The notes under the pieces are model-generated. The model worked only from the letters and a program-made list of their open reading frames with translations, searched no databases and was not told where the DNA came from. From contig NC_133770.1 of the NCBI RefSeq assembly GCF_003597395.2, positions 84,673,694-84,737,693 of the forward strand: a DNA stretch of 64,000 nt, given 5' to 3'. This DNA comes from Chelonoidis abingdonii. Taxonomy: Eukaryota > Chordata > Testudines > Testudinidae. Shown here piece by piece: positions 1 through 9,962 of the stretch (its first letter is position 1; every line of letters begins with the position of its first letter). Position numbers and translations under genes: made by a program.

Positions 1-586
1 ACTCCATTCCTAAGCCTCCTACAGGGACCTAGCCAGATGTGGTAGACCAAAGTCTACAGCAGCAGTTGTAGATCCAGTTCCTGGGACCCAGCCAAAACCA
101 GCCTAAGAATTAAATGGTGGAGCAGTCAGCACCAGAGCCCGTGCTTTCAGCCCTACTAGAGTCAGGAGTGCCAGCACCAAAGGGCACCACAGAGCCCGCA
201 CCTGAAGCAGCAGCTACACCGGCGCAAGAAGCTCTTCTGGAACCTGAAATACAACCTAGTGCACTGGTGGAAAGTGGTTCACAATCGGCAGAGACAACCT
301 CATCATCTGCATTGCTTCCAGTGGGACCAAGCCCAAGTCCATAACCCAGCAAGGAACTAATGTCTCCATCATCAAAGGAACAGTCCCAGGCTGAGCAGGA
401 AGTGGATGAAAGCCTCAAGGGAGCTTGGACAGTAGCATGGAGTGACCCACCGCTTCTCAGCTCTTCCAATAGGTCTAGGTTTGTTGTAGAAGGAGGAATC
501 TTATACAAGGAAACCCTTTCTGGTGGCCACAAGGAGGACTGGCATCCTCAGAGAAAGTAGGTCCAACTAAGTATAGGGAAAAGCTC
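1..586 (+). pseudogene. Gypsy pol region upstream of integrase, broken
   Basis: The plus strand holds two short open stretches (114-344 and 360-560). The first is rich in Pro, Ala, Glu and Ser and could be the tail of gag or a gag-pol linker. The second ends in residues typical of the segment just before a Gypsy integrase zinc finger, and this similarity continues in another frame from about 560. A frameshift near 556-562 therefore separates it from the integrase reading frame. No protease DSG/DTG motif was seen here. The assignment of the first 350 bases is weak. Confidence 0.5.
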
Positions 587-1633
587 TTGAGTTTAGCCCA
601 CGATCACCCTAGTGACCATGCTGGGGTGAACAGGACCAAAGACCATTTGGGGAAGTCATTTCACTGGAAGGGAATGGGCAAGGACGTTTCTACCTATGTC
701 CGGTCTTGTGAGGTGTGCCAGAGGGTGAGAAAGCCCCAAGACCTGGTCAAGGCCCCTCTCCAGCCACTCCCCATAACTGAGGTTCCATTTCAGGGTGTAG
801 CTGTGGATATTCTAGGTCTTTTCTCTAAACAGGCACCCAGAAAAAAGCTATATATACTGACCTTCAAGGATTTTGCCACCCAATGGCTGGAAGCAGTAGC
901 TTTAAGCAAGACCAGGGCTAATAGCATGAGTCAGGCATTGACAGACATTTTTGCCAGGGTAGGTTGCCCCTCTGACATCCTTACAGATTCAGGAACTAAC
1001 TTCCTGGCAGGGACCATGAAACGTCTTTGGAAAGCTCATGGGGTAAAGAACTTGGTTGCCACCCCTTACCACCATCAAACAAATGGCCTAGTGTAGAAGT
1101 TTAATGGGACTTCAGGGGCCATGATAAGTAAATTCATGAATGAGCACTCCAATGATTGTGACCTAGTGTTGCAGCAGTTGCTCTTTGCTTACAGGGCTGT
1201 ACCACATCCCAGTTTAGGGTTTTCACCATTTGAACTTGTGTATGGCCACGAGGTTAAGTGGCCATTACAGTTGGTAAATCAGCAATGGGGGGAGGGGTTT
1301 ACATCGTCTCCAGGAACTAATATTTTGGACTTTGTAACCAACCTGCAAAACACCCTCAAGGACTCTCTAGTCCTTGCTCGAGAAAACCTACAGGATGCTC
1401 AACAAGAGCAAAAGGCTTGGTATGATAAACATGTCAGAGAGCGTTCCTTAAAAGTAGGTGACCAAGTCATGGTCCTGAAAACGCTCCAGGCCAATAAGAT
1501 GGAAGCATCATGGGAGGGGCCATTTATGATCCGAGAGCCTCTGGGAGTTGTTAATTACCTTGTAGCATTCTCAAACCCTACCCTAAAACCTAAAGCATAC
1601 CATGTTAACTCTCTAAAGCCATTTTATTCCTGA
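587..1633 (+). pseudogene. Gypsy integrase (zinc-binding, catalytic core, C-terminal part)
   Basis: Integrase inserts the retroelement cDNA into the host genome. The reading frame from 587 opens with an H-H-C-C zinc-binding segment; its cysteines appear as CEVCQR near 710-725. The catalytic core follows, with the first Asp in VAVDILG and the second in LTDSGTNF. The frame stops at 1094-1096, at the position where the family has its catalytic Glu (after NGLV). It resumes in the same frame and runs to 1633 with the usual core-to-C-terminal sequence (AYRAVPHPSLGFSPFELVYG and an HVNSLKPFY end). Apart from that stop the domain is remarkably continuous. It lies 5' of the reverse transcriptase, the reverse of standard Gypsy order. 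Confidence 0.85.
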
Positions 1634-1739
1634 GAAATCAAGGTTCTCCAATTTACAGCCCAGGAAAGAGATGATTCTGAGTGGCCTGATGGAGTCTACT
1701 ATGAAGGAAAAAGCAACAGTGGCACAGAAGAATAGTGGC

Positions 1740-2597
1740 CTGTGCATAACCCTTTGGTGTAAGCAGTGACAGCAAATCCAGGAGCTCTGCACCAGCTTCG
1801 CGCCAATTTTTTCAGCCACCTCAGGACAGACAGAAGGGGTGTACCACTCCATTGACACAGGTGATGCTTGCCCAGTTAGAACCCAACTTTACCGGATGGC
1901 TCTTTAAGCCAAAACTGCAATAGAAAGGGAGATCAAGGAGGTGTTACAGATGGGTGTAATCTGCCTCTCTGAGAATGCATGGGCCTCTCCAGTGGTTCTG
2001 GTTCCCAAACCTGATGGGGAAATCTGCTTTTGTGTGGACTACCATAAGCTAAATGCTGTAACTCGCCCAGAAAACTATCCAAGATCATCCACAGATAAGC
2101 TATTGGAGAAACAGGGACGTGCCCAGTTCATCTCCGCCTTAGACTTAACTAAGAGGTACTGGCAAGTGCTGCTAGAGGCGGCAGCCAAGGAAAAGTCAGC
2201 CTTCATCACCCGTGTAAGGCTGTATGAAATTAATGTGCTCCCTTTTGGACTGCAAAATGCACCCACCACCTTCCAGAGACTAGTAGATAACTTTCTGGCT
2301 GGATTTGGGTATTTTGAAGTCGCCTACCTTGATGATGTGGCTATATTCTCAGATTCATGGGCAGAACACCTGGAACACCCCCAAGCTGTCTTTCAGCTTA
2401 TAAGAGAGGCAGGATTAATCGTTAGAGCCAAAAAATGTCAAATAGGCCTAAACAGGGTAACATACCTTGGACACCAGGTGGGTCAAGGAACTATCAACCC
2501 CCTGCAGGCTAAAGTAAACGCTATCCAAAATTGGCCTGTCCCTAAGTCAAAGAAGCAGGTCCAATCCTTCTTGGGCTTGGCCGGGTATTACCGATGA
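1740..2597 (+). pseudogene. Gypsy reverse transcriptase
   Basis: Reverse transcriptase copies the element RNA into DNA. An open frame of 218 codons (1941-2597) covers nearly the whole domain: WASPVVLVPKPDGE, VDYHKLN, a LPFGLQNAPTTFQ segment, and the active-site YLDD at 2325-2336, followed by TYLGHQV and SFLGLAGYYR. Upstream, 1760-1930 in a shifted or stop-containing frame still shows the pre-RT linker (an ...FSATSG... segment and IEREIKEVLQMGVI), so the domain begins before the ATG at 1941. The RT is among the best-preserved parts of this element. It directly follows the integrase and directly precedes RNase H. Confidence 0.87.
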
Positions 2598-3067
2598 TTT
2601 GTACCACACTACAGCCAAATTGCCACCCCACTGATAGACTGACTAGGAAAAAATAGCCAAATGCAGTTCAGTGGATTGAATAGTGTCAAAAGGCCCTAAA
2701 CCAGCTTAACCCTGGACTTAGACCAACCGTTTGTTGTAACCACAGACGCATCCGAGCATGATGTAGGAGCAGTTTTATTGCAGGAAAGACCAGATCAACA
2801 ATTCCATCTTGTCGTCTTTCTCAGCAAAAAACTTTCTGAGAGGGAAAGCCACTGGTCAGTCTCAGAAAAAGAATGTTACGCCATTGTGTATGCTCTGGAG
2901 AAGCTATGCTCGTACATTTGGGGATGGCGTTTCCACCTGCAGACTGACCATGCTGCACTAAAGTGCCTTCGCACAGTCAAAGAGACTGAAATACAACACA
3001 TTACAGGAACCTCTAACAAAGTGGCTGATGCACTTTCCTGGGAAGGTTTCCCAGAATCAGCAGGGTA
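2598..3067 (+). pseudogene. Gypsy RNase H, end of pol
   Basis: RNase H removes the RNA strand during reverse transcription. After frame damage at 2597-2740 the domain is readable from TTDASEHDVGAVL (about 2741-2780) through SEKECYAIVYALEKL and LQTDHAALKCL to KVADALSW. The acidic residues expected for catalysis (DAS, KEC-type Glu, TDH) are present. In standard Gypsy elements the DALS motif leads into a connection region and integrase. Here the frame closes with a TAA at about 3067 and non-coding sequence follows, supporting the integrase-first order. Confidence 0.82.
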
Positions 3068-3247
3068 AAAATGTTCCTGTCTTCTAAGCCATTGTAGTTC
3101 TTGATTGTGAATAATACTGTTTAGTTCTTCATGTAATTAATAGTAAAATTAGAGGTACATGTATCTTATTAACTCTGTTTCCTAAACCTCCAGGAAGAAA
3201 TCCCAGCTGGTGTGGACTCGACCTGAACCAGGCTGGTCAGCACTGTC

Positions 3248-3263
3248 TGTGATTTGAGGGGCA
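3248..3263 (+). promoter_or_regulatory. Polypurine tract of the Gypsy element
   Basis: A short purine-rich run (gatttgaggggc) abuts the 5' edge of the LTR at 3264. In LTR retroelements this site primes plus-strand DNA synthesis, and its position fixes the LTR boundary. The match is positional and compositional only. Confidence 0.5.
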
Positions 3264-4190
3264 TATGATAAATGAATGGGGGAGGGGTGGCTCCCTTTTA
3301 TGTACCCAGCCATCCAGTTAGCTATAAAATCCCTCTTGGTAGCTGTTCTCCCTTGCTTTGCCTGTAAAGGGTTAAAAAGTTTGACTGCATGCATAGATAA
3401 AAAGAATTGAGTGGGCACCTGGCCAAAAGAGCCAATGGGAAGGGTAGAACTTTTTAAAATGAAACAAGACTACTCTTCTGTCGGTCTGTGGTTGTTCTCC
3501 CGGAGAGGAGAGACAGGGCTGGAACTATGCTGTAAAAAGCTTTGAGCCAAGCATGAAAAATCATCAGATCATACCTAGAAACTCCTCATTTGAAACCCTA
3601 GATATGTAAGTAGATCAAGAAATGTCTAGGAAGTCGCAATTAGGTTTATTTATTTTATTTCTTTATGGCTTGTGGATTCCTTTGTGCTAACTCCAGGTGC
3701 TTTTGTTTTGCTTGTAACCTTTAAACTGGACCTCAAGAGAGCTATCTTGATGCTTAATCCTTGCACTTTTTTTTAAATTTAGCAAAAAGCCTAAATTCCA
3801 AATATATTTTCTTTCTTTTTGTTTTCAATAAAGTTTACCTTTTTAAAGAACAGGATTGGATTTTTATGTCTCTAAGAGGTCTGTGCACAAGTTGTTTAAT
3901 TAGCTGGTGGCAACAGCAGATTTCCTTTGTTTTCTTTCTCAGCTCTTCCCTAGAGGGAGGTGAAAGGGCTTGAGGGAACCCCACAGGAAGGAATTCCCAA
4001 GTGTGCCTTCCTGGGCTCTAAAAGGATTTTTTTGCAATTGGATGGTGGCAGCATCTACCCATCCAAGGTCAGAGAAAATCCTTGGGAGTTTAATCCAAGC
4101 CTGGAGTGGCCAGTATTAATTTTTAGAATCCTTGTTGTCCCCCACTTTCTGCACTCAAAGTACCAGAGTGGGGAATCAGCCTTGGCAACA
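3264..4190 (+). repeat. 3' LTR of the Gmr1-like Gypsy element
   Basis: About 927 bases from TATGATAAATG to GGCAACA. The 5' border is set by comparison with the inverted partial copy at 21155-21620, which starts TGTGATAAATG. A TATA box (TATAAAA, 3323-3329) and a polyadenylation signal (AATAAA, 3827-3832) lie in the expected U3 and R positions. The LTR at 45771-46675 shares short blocks (TTAACCCTTTAC-type and GATGGTGGCAGC) and a similar length, suggesting a related subfamily. No target duplication can be checked because the 5' LTR is outside the window. Confidence 0.72.
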
Positions 4191-4384
4191 TATAATCAAT
4201 TTAAAATAAAAAAAGATCATGTTCTCCCTTTAATCATAGTTCCTCATTCAAAAAAATTAATTCCACATATAGCCGAGATTGTGTAGTTTGAGTCAAAATG
4301 TCCTGTGTTCTGAATATATTTAGCAAAGTCCTAAATACAATAGGAGGCTATGAAAGTGCTGTATAAACATTGTTTCACTATAGC

Positions 4385-4520
4385 ATGGTGAGTAAGAGAA
4401 ATTGAGGCGCAAGGAGATTATGTGAATTCTTCAAGATCACAATCAAGTCTGTGACAAAGGTGGTAATAGGATTTGGAGCTCCAGCGTCCAGTCCTGGGCT
4501 TTAATAACTAGATTCTACTT
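4385..4520 (-). repeat. MIR-like ancient SINE fragment
   Basis: On the minus strand this matches the MIR core in layout: a sorted-out word order of tgtgatcttg, gaattc, and cctcaatttctc, the hallmark of MIR tails. It is old and diverged, with no clear ends. Confidence 0.5.
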
Positions 4521-4652
4521 TCTACCATATAACTGCTTCAAAGAAAATTAGGTCAGATCAATTCAAACAAGCCACGGACTTTAACACCTCCTGCATTCAC
4601 AACCCTTGCAGGGGTGGAGTTAAATATAAACATGGAGGATAATGCTTTATAC

Positions 4653-4771
4653 CAGAGATTCTCAACCTCGGGGTCACTGCCAGGTGTCAGAGGGTTAGGA
4701 CCACCCTGCCCTTCCCATATTGCTAAATGGGGGAAAGGGGGCCTGAGTACGGAAGAGATTGAGAATCACTG
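4653..4771. mobile_element. Small hAT-type MITE
   Basis: 119 bases bounded by inverted ends CAGAGATTCTCAACC and its imperfect complement GATTGAGAATCACTG. The flanking 8-mers (ctttatac and ttctatcc) agree at 5 of 8 positions, compatible with an aged hAT 8-bp duplication. A relative with the same CAGTGGTTCTCAACC end lies at 26467-26595. Confidence 0.6.
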
Positions 4772-5980
4772 TTCTATCCTATATAAGTACTACTGCTCAG
4801 TTACAATGCAATTGTACATTATTTGAAAACAGGGCTTCTACCAAGTGTTTATATTGCAAGAGCCAGCGCAGTTTTCTGGACCACTCCTTCCACAGCTTTT
4901 AATTCTTTCTAAACAGAAGAGAGCCTCTAATGGTACAGTCTCCACACAGTGCATGTGGACTCACTCATATAAATCTACATTAACAATAATAGATGTTGTG
5001 AGCTCAATCCATGGCCTGCAATAAATCAGATTCCCCCCTGGATTAGATATGAAGCATTTTATGTTTAACATTCTCATGTTCTTATATGAAGCTGTTTACA
5101 AACTAATGTTTTCCTGAAGCAGTTTTGGAACTAAAATCCAGAATTGTTTTTAATATAATGTTTGTCAGATATTTTCAACAGGCCTGCTCCTGTTTGTCCT
5201 TAAGGCTTTGGGCAGCATCTCATTCCACTGCATTCCCAACTAGCTCAATCCCCATCTTGATTCCTTCCTAGTTTTATGCTTGAATGGTTCTGAAAGGCTG
5301 CATCCCTTGCTTAATTACGCCATCATTATTGCAAATTCTTAATAATTTACTATATCTTTCCACTTAATACATTTATATATGTATCTAAAATATGAAACAG
5401 AGACAAGAAAGATGAGATACTCACTGATTTACCAAGCTTCCTATAGATAACTGTCTTCGTTCTCATGAACGCTAGGGTAATAAGCCCTGTCTACATCTTC
5501 AGAAGCTTGGAAACTGCTGCCTCTTAGAAGTTTTGCAAGAATTATTACGAGAAGTGAAGGAGTGGTTCTTCTTTTTCTAAAAATGGACTTTCAGCAACAG
5601 TTCCACTTAGAACTTAATGGAAATGTTAAGAGTGCTGAATTTTCAGAATGCATGTTAAATGCCGAACTGAGGGCTTAGGTCCTCAGTCCTATAGATTCAC
5701 TAGTGCAGACTCCATATGGAGCCCTTCTGACTTCACTCCACATGGGCACAGTCTGAACTAGAAATTCTGTTTGCAGGATCAGAGTCTAGTTCCAACTTCC
5801 ATTGGGGTATTCCCATTAACTTTACTTGGAGTTGGGTCAGTCTTAGGTGTCACCTATTTTTGACTGTACTAAGCACTTTTTGAAATATTTGGTGATAGCA
5901 GCTGGTCTATAACAGGAAATGAGGTTGGCTCGGGGGTGGGGGTGGGGAAATCCCACACTGCTGTCTGATTTAATTGAGCT
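4772..5980. other. Gene-free stretch
   Basis: AT-rich, mostly unique-looking sequence. No open frame with recognisable protein similarity was seen. Confidence 0.5.
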
Positions 5981-5984
5981 GACC

Positions 5985-6178
5985 TAAGTTCCCATGTAGA
6001 CAGTGCTACATCAATGGCACAATTTTTCTGTTGTCCTAGCCGCTGTCTCTTGAGGAGGTGGATTACCTACACTGATGGGAGAACCCTTCCTCTCAGCATA
6101 AGAAGTGTCTATACTGAAGCGCTACAGTGGCACAGCTGTAGCACTGCAGCTGTAGCATTTCAAGCGTAGACAAGCCCA
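5985..6178. mobile_element. Small MITE with GTAGACA-type ends
   Basis: The left end carries CATGTAGACAGTGCTACA and the right end GTAGCATTTCAAGCGTAGAC, an imperfect inverted pair. This end style (TGTCTAC) recurs in several turtle non-autonomous DNA transposons in this window. No target duplication was identified, so the ends are approximate. Confidence 0.4.
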
Positions 6179-6770
6179 AAGTGAAATTGAAAAAATACCA
6201 CTGGGGCTGCATATTCATTGTCTCTCAACTAGTTCCATATCAAATCCTCTACTATACCCACTCAGGAGCTCCTGCCTCCCGCATCCCGGTCCCCGTTCCT
6301 TACCCATTCCTGCTGGTGAGCCTGGGGTCTGCCCATCCTGCTTCCTGGTCCACAGTGCCGAGAGGACCGGGAGCCTCAACTACCGCAGTTTTGGCACATG
6401 GTGGGCCTGGCCTGTACCAGTAGAGCTCTCAGCCACTTGACCCATGTTAGATGCGCCCTAATCTCTGGAGGTCAGTCTTTCTTCCTTAACACTCTCTCCA
6501 TTCAAATCTAGACAGGCTCTTTGTTCTCCACTGTTCACAGGTTCTCTTCCCTTAAAGAACTAGTCCAGTGGTATGCACAGCAGGGGCAGGAGCTACAGCA
6601 TCAAGGCGAGTGGCTCTTGTATTGTCCCTTAGTTGTTGGTAAATGGGTGCTATCTGAAACCATGGTGCTCTTTGCTGCCTGGTGCAATCAGACTCTTCTT
6701 GAATTAACCTCAGTGTAGCCATATAATAAACCTCCTTACAATAACCAAACATACCAGTAGCGATTATTTT

Positions 6771-7100
6771 TGTGAGCTCATGGAGAATCGTGAGGTCCCA
6801 AAGGGCTGGAGAAGGGCAAACATAATGTTTATCTTTAAAAAGAGGAACAAAGAGGTCCCAGGGAACTACAGACCAGTCAGCCTGACCTCGATATCTGGCA
6901 ACATAGTAGAACAAATTATTAAACTATCTGTAAATACCTAGAGGATAATAGGATGATGAGTAATAGTCACCGTGGATTTATCAAGAATAAATTATTCCAA
7001 GCCAACCTAATTTTCTTCTCTGACATGGTTAATGGCCTAATGGATGGGGGGAAGCAGTGGGCAGATATATCTTGATTTTAGTGAGGCTTTTGATGTAGGG
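6771..7100 (+). pseudogene. CR1 LINE reverse transcriptase fragment
   Basis: Plus-strand translation in broken frames gives the RT entry region of CR1 (VPKGWRRANIMFIFKKRNK, NYRPVSLTS, then YLDFSEAFDV). Only about 110 codons remain. Both ends are truncated, and the 3' tail typical of CR1 is absent, so this is an internal fragment. Confidence 0.78.
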
Positions 7101-8005
7101 AGGGGATAGGAATTATAATTCATTTCTCTACATTTCTGAGAATTTATTAATATGTCAAATCTTTTATTTACTGCAAAATAAATAATATTTTAGCGATTTT
7201 TTTTTAATTTGCGACGTAGGGGCAAGATGACCCAGTCCTCAATTTTGATAAGCAATAACTCAACCATAATGAAACACATCTGCCAGTGGCAAGAGCTGCA
7301 ATGCTAGTGAGACCTAACTTGAATATACATCAAAGTTGCATAGCCAGAAAGTCATGTAGAGAGAAGATATCACAAGTTGATACACATCAAACAGTCATTT
7401 TAACACACATTGCAGGTAGATGCTTAAGAATCGAGCAAATATTGTGGAAATTTGTGTTTCTTGGTGCCAAAGAATAAAGGATAACATCTTTCAGCATTAT
7501 AAATCCAAAATGTAAGTATCTTTAAGCATTATTAAACCTTAGTGTTATTATCGGGCTGTATAATTATGAAATTTTCTTTGTTATAACTGTTTCACAGGTA
7601 ATAAATTAAGTCCATGAAAGAAAAGTAACAGCATTAACGCTTAATAAACCACGAAAGTGATAATGTCACACTCCAAGCGGGTAACTGTGAGAAAGGGGAT
7701 TACTTTCCAAACAACCAGTGTTGGGTTATAATGTCCAAAAAGATCATTTTGTTTCCATATCAATGCTATAACTAACTGTTTAATAGGTAAATGAGTGTAT
7801 GTTACTAATCACTGAACCTTTACGCAGTGAAAAGACATGTTGGGATGTCTGCAACGTGGTTAAATCGCCAACCGTGTGGTGTGTGTGTCAGCCCTCCTTA
7901 ACGCTATAATGCTTGCAGTCGGGAGCAGAGTACATAACAATATTCAAATGCCCCATGTCAGAAAGAGGAAAAAGAAAACCCTCAGGAGCTGAGTATCATA
8001 AATGA
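7101..8005. other. Gene-free stretch before the hAT coding region
   Basis: AT-rich sequence. It probably includes the 5' non-coding part of the hAT element that follows, but a left terminal repeat matching the right end at 14763 (CAGGGGCGGCCC-type) could not be found. The small frames here show no protein similarity. Confidence 0.4.
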
Positions 8006-8358
8006 ATGGCTGAGAACGAAAAGGACCAAGCAAAACAGCAGGGATCCTTCCGGAAATATCTCTTCTTTAATCCAAATAAAGATGGAAGCAGTTCACAGCA
8101 TCCAGATGAAGGAATTTTACTTGGAGAGGAGGAGGTTAGCTCACATCCGCATAGAAGCAGTTTGGAACATCAAAATGTAGGTATATTACTTCAAGATGAG
8201 GGTAGCTTACGTCTACAAAAAAGCAGTTTGGAAACTCAAGATGATGGAAACTTACTTCTAGATGAAGGCAGCTCACAGCATCAGACTGATATGGAAGTGG
8301 AGAAAATTTATTCACTTTCAGAGAGACACGCAGAAATTGAAGTAAATGAAGTAGAAGG
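8006..8358 (+). pseudogene. hAT transposase, N-terminal piece
   Basis: An ATG at 8006 opens a frame of about 118 codons before it runs into CR1 sequence at 8359. The protein has a repeated motif of about 24 residues (copies near 8080, 8150 and 8220, each with a SSLE/SS..Q + D-EG-LL pattern). This N-terminal repeat region precedes the TTF-type zinc finger in this transposase type. Nothing catalytic is here. The frame closes only because the antisense CR1 end reads into a stop at 8401. Confidence 0.65.
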
Positions 8359-9962
8359 AATCATAGAATCAAAAGGTTGGAAGGGACCTCATGAGGTCAT
8401 CTAGTCCAACCCCCTGCTAAAGGCAGGACCATTTTCCCTAAATAATCCCAGCCAGGGTGCGGTCTAGCCGGACCTTAAATAGCTCTAAAGATCGGATGGA
8501 AATAAAAGAAAATTCTCAGCTCAGCATTACAAGAGGAAACTCATTAATGGGAAGAAATTCATCAAAACTGGTTACAATATTCAGTGTCGAAGGACTCTGT
8601 GTTTTGCTTTTGCTGCAAGTTGTTTAGAAATCAAGCAACTGATATATCACTTATTGAAAATGATTCAAAGGACTGGAAAAACGTATCTTCAATTCTCTCT
8701 TCACATGAAAGAAGTACAGAACATTTGGAATGTTTTCAAAATTGGAAAGAACTTGAATTACTTGAAAAAAAGAAAAAACTATCAATGAAGAAATTTACAT
8801 GTGATAAGGAAAAAGAATAATACCCTCCGCACTGCAACTTAAACCATTGCTCCTTGTTCTTCCTCCGTCTTCACCACTGAGGACAGCTAGCTCGCCTCGC
8901 TCCTTGGAGCATCCATTCAAGTAGTTTGGAAGGTTGCCTATCACAATCCCCCTGTAGTCTTCTCTTCTGCAGGACTAAATAGCCCAGTTCCTTCAGCTCT
9001 CTTCATAAGTCATGTGCTTCTAGTCCTCTAATCATTTTTGTTGCCTCCGCTGGACTCTCTCCCAATTTGTTCCACGTTCTTGTTTGTAGTTTGGCGCCCA
9101 AAACTGGAACAAGTATTCAGATGTGCCTCACCAGTGCCAGAATAGAGGGAATATCACATCCTCGATCTGTCGCAACACTGCGTACTAATAAGCCCAGTAT
9201 GCTATTAGCCTTTTGGGCTACAAGAAGAGCACACTGTAGGTGTTCATGTTCAACTTATCCATCTACTGGAACCCCAAGATCCTTTTCTTCAGCACTGCTA
9301 CTTAGCCAACAGTCCCCAGCCTGTAGCAGTGCTGGGTTTTTCTGTCCTAAGTGCAGGACTTTGCACTTGTCCTTGTTGAACTTTCATTTGAGGTTCTTGC
9401 GGCTCACTTCTCCAATTTGTCTAAGTCTCCTGAATCCTATCCCTGCCCTCCAGCGTGCTCCACCACTCCCCCACTTGGCGTCATCTGCAAATTTACTTAA
9501 TGTGGCACGCTATTCCCTCATCAGATCATTATGAAGACTTGAATAGAACGGGCCCTAAGACAGACCCCTGGGGACACACACTTGCTTACTGGATGCCAAC
9601 TGGAGTGTGCCACTGCTACCTACCCACTGAGCCCGTTGATTCACCAGTTTTCTCATCCACTTCACAGGTCCATTCCCCAACCATACTTCCTTAGTTTGCT
9701 GATGAGAAGGCATTGTGGGAAACCATGTCAAAAAGGCCTTACTAAGTCAGGTATACAACATCACAGCTTTGCCCCCCTCCCCAAGTCCAGTCATCTCATT
9801 ACATAGAAAGCAATCAGGTTGGTCAGGCTGATTTTACCCGTGGTGAATCCATGCTGACTGCTTACTGATCACCATTGTTTTTCTCTAAGTGTTTCAGGAT
9901 GGATTCCTTCAGCACCTGCTCCATGATTTTTCCAGGGATTGTGGTGAGACTGAGATTGAGGA
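8359..9962 (-). mobile_element. CR1 LINE, 3' half, inserted in the hAT transposase gene
   Basis: On the minus strand the CR1 3' end lies at 8359 (complement of the ATTCTATGATT tail) and sequence runs toward the 5' side up to about 9962. The RT segment containing the FADD box complement is near 9484-9570. The element carries a foreign block at 8496-8819 copied from the hAT gene. Removing that block makes the CR1 continuous: 8359-8495 joins 8820 onward at the place expected from CR1 elsewhere in this window. The 5' truncation is typical of CR1 copies. Confidence 0.85.
8496..8819 (+). pseudogene. Duplicated hAT transposase segment inside the CR1
   Basis: This 324-base block aligns with 10099-10410 of the same hAT gene. 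It encodes the TTF-type zinc finger region (SVFCFCCKLFRNQA). It is flanked on both sides by one CR1. The block keeps the sequence aaggactctgtgttttg, while the parental copy at 10191-10205 lacks two bases, so the parental copy is frameshifted and the duplicate is not. The left junction shares ggatgga-like bases between CR1 and hAT, the right junction shares a short AT-rich word. It is not an independent gene. Confidence 0.8.

Larger units (their letters stand above)
1..4190 (+). mobile_element. 3' part of a Ty3/Gypsy retrotransposon with integrase before RT (Gmr1-like)
   Basis: A degenerate Gypsy-type LTR retrotransposon enters from the left edge and ends in a 3' LTR. On the plus strand the order is a short pre-integrase region, integrase (587-1633), reverse transcriptase (about 1760-2597), RNase H (about 2598-3067), a purine tract just before 3264, then an LTR (3264-4190). 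Ordinary Gypsy elements run RT, RNase H, integrase. Here RNase H is followed by a stop and, within 200 bases, by the LTR, with no second integrase. This is the arrangement known for Gmr1-type elements. The element is dead: several stops and frameshifts separate the domains. The 5' LTR, primer-binding site and most of gag lie outside the window. A join of two different elements is the alternative, but the linker before RT looks like normal pre-RT sequence. Confidence 0.8.

Noticed and set aside
9067..9806. 155-, 79- and 74-codon plus-strand frames
   Set aside because: They are antisense to a CR1 LINE; the RT box reads on the minus strand.
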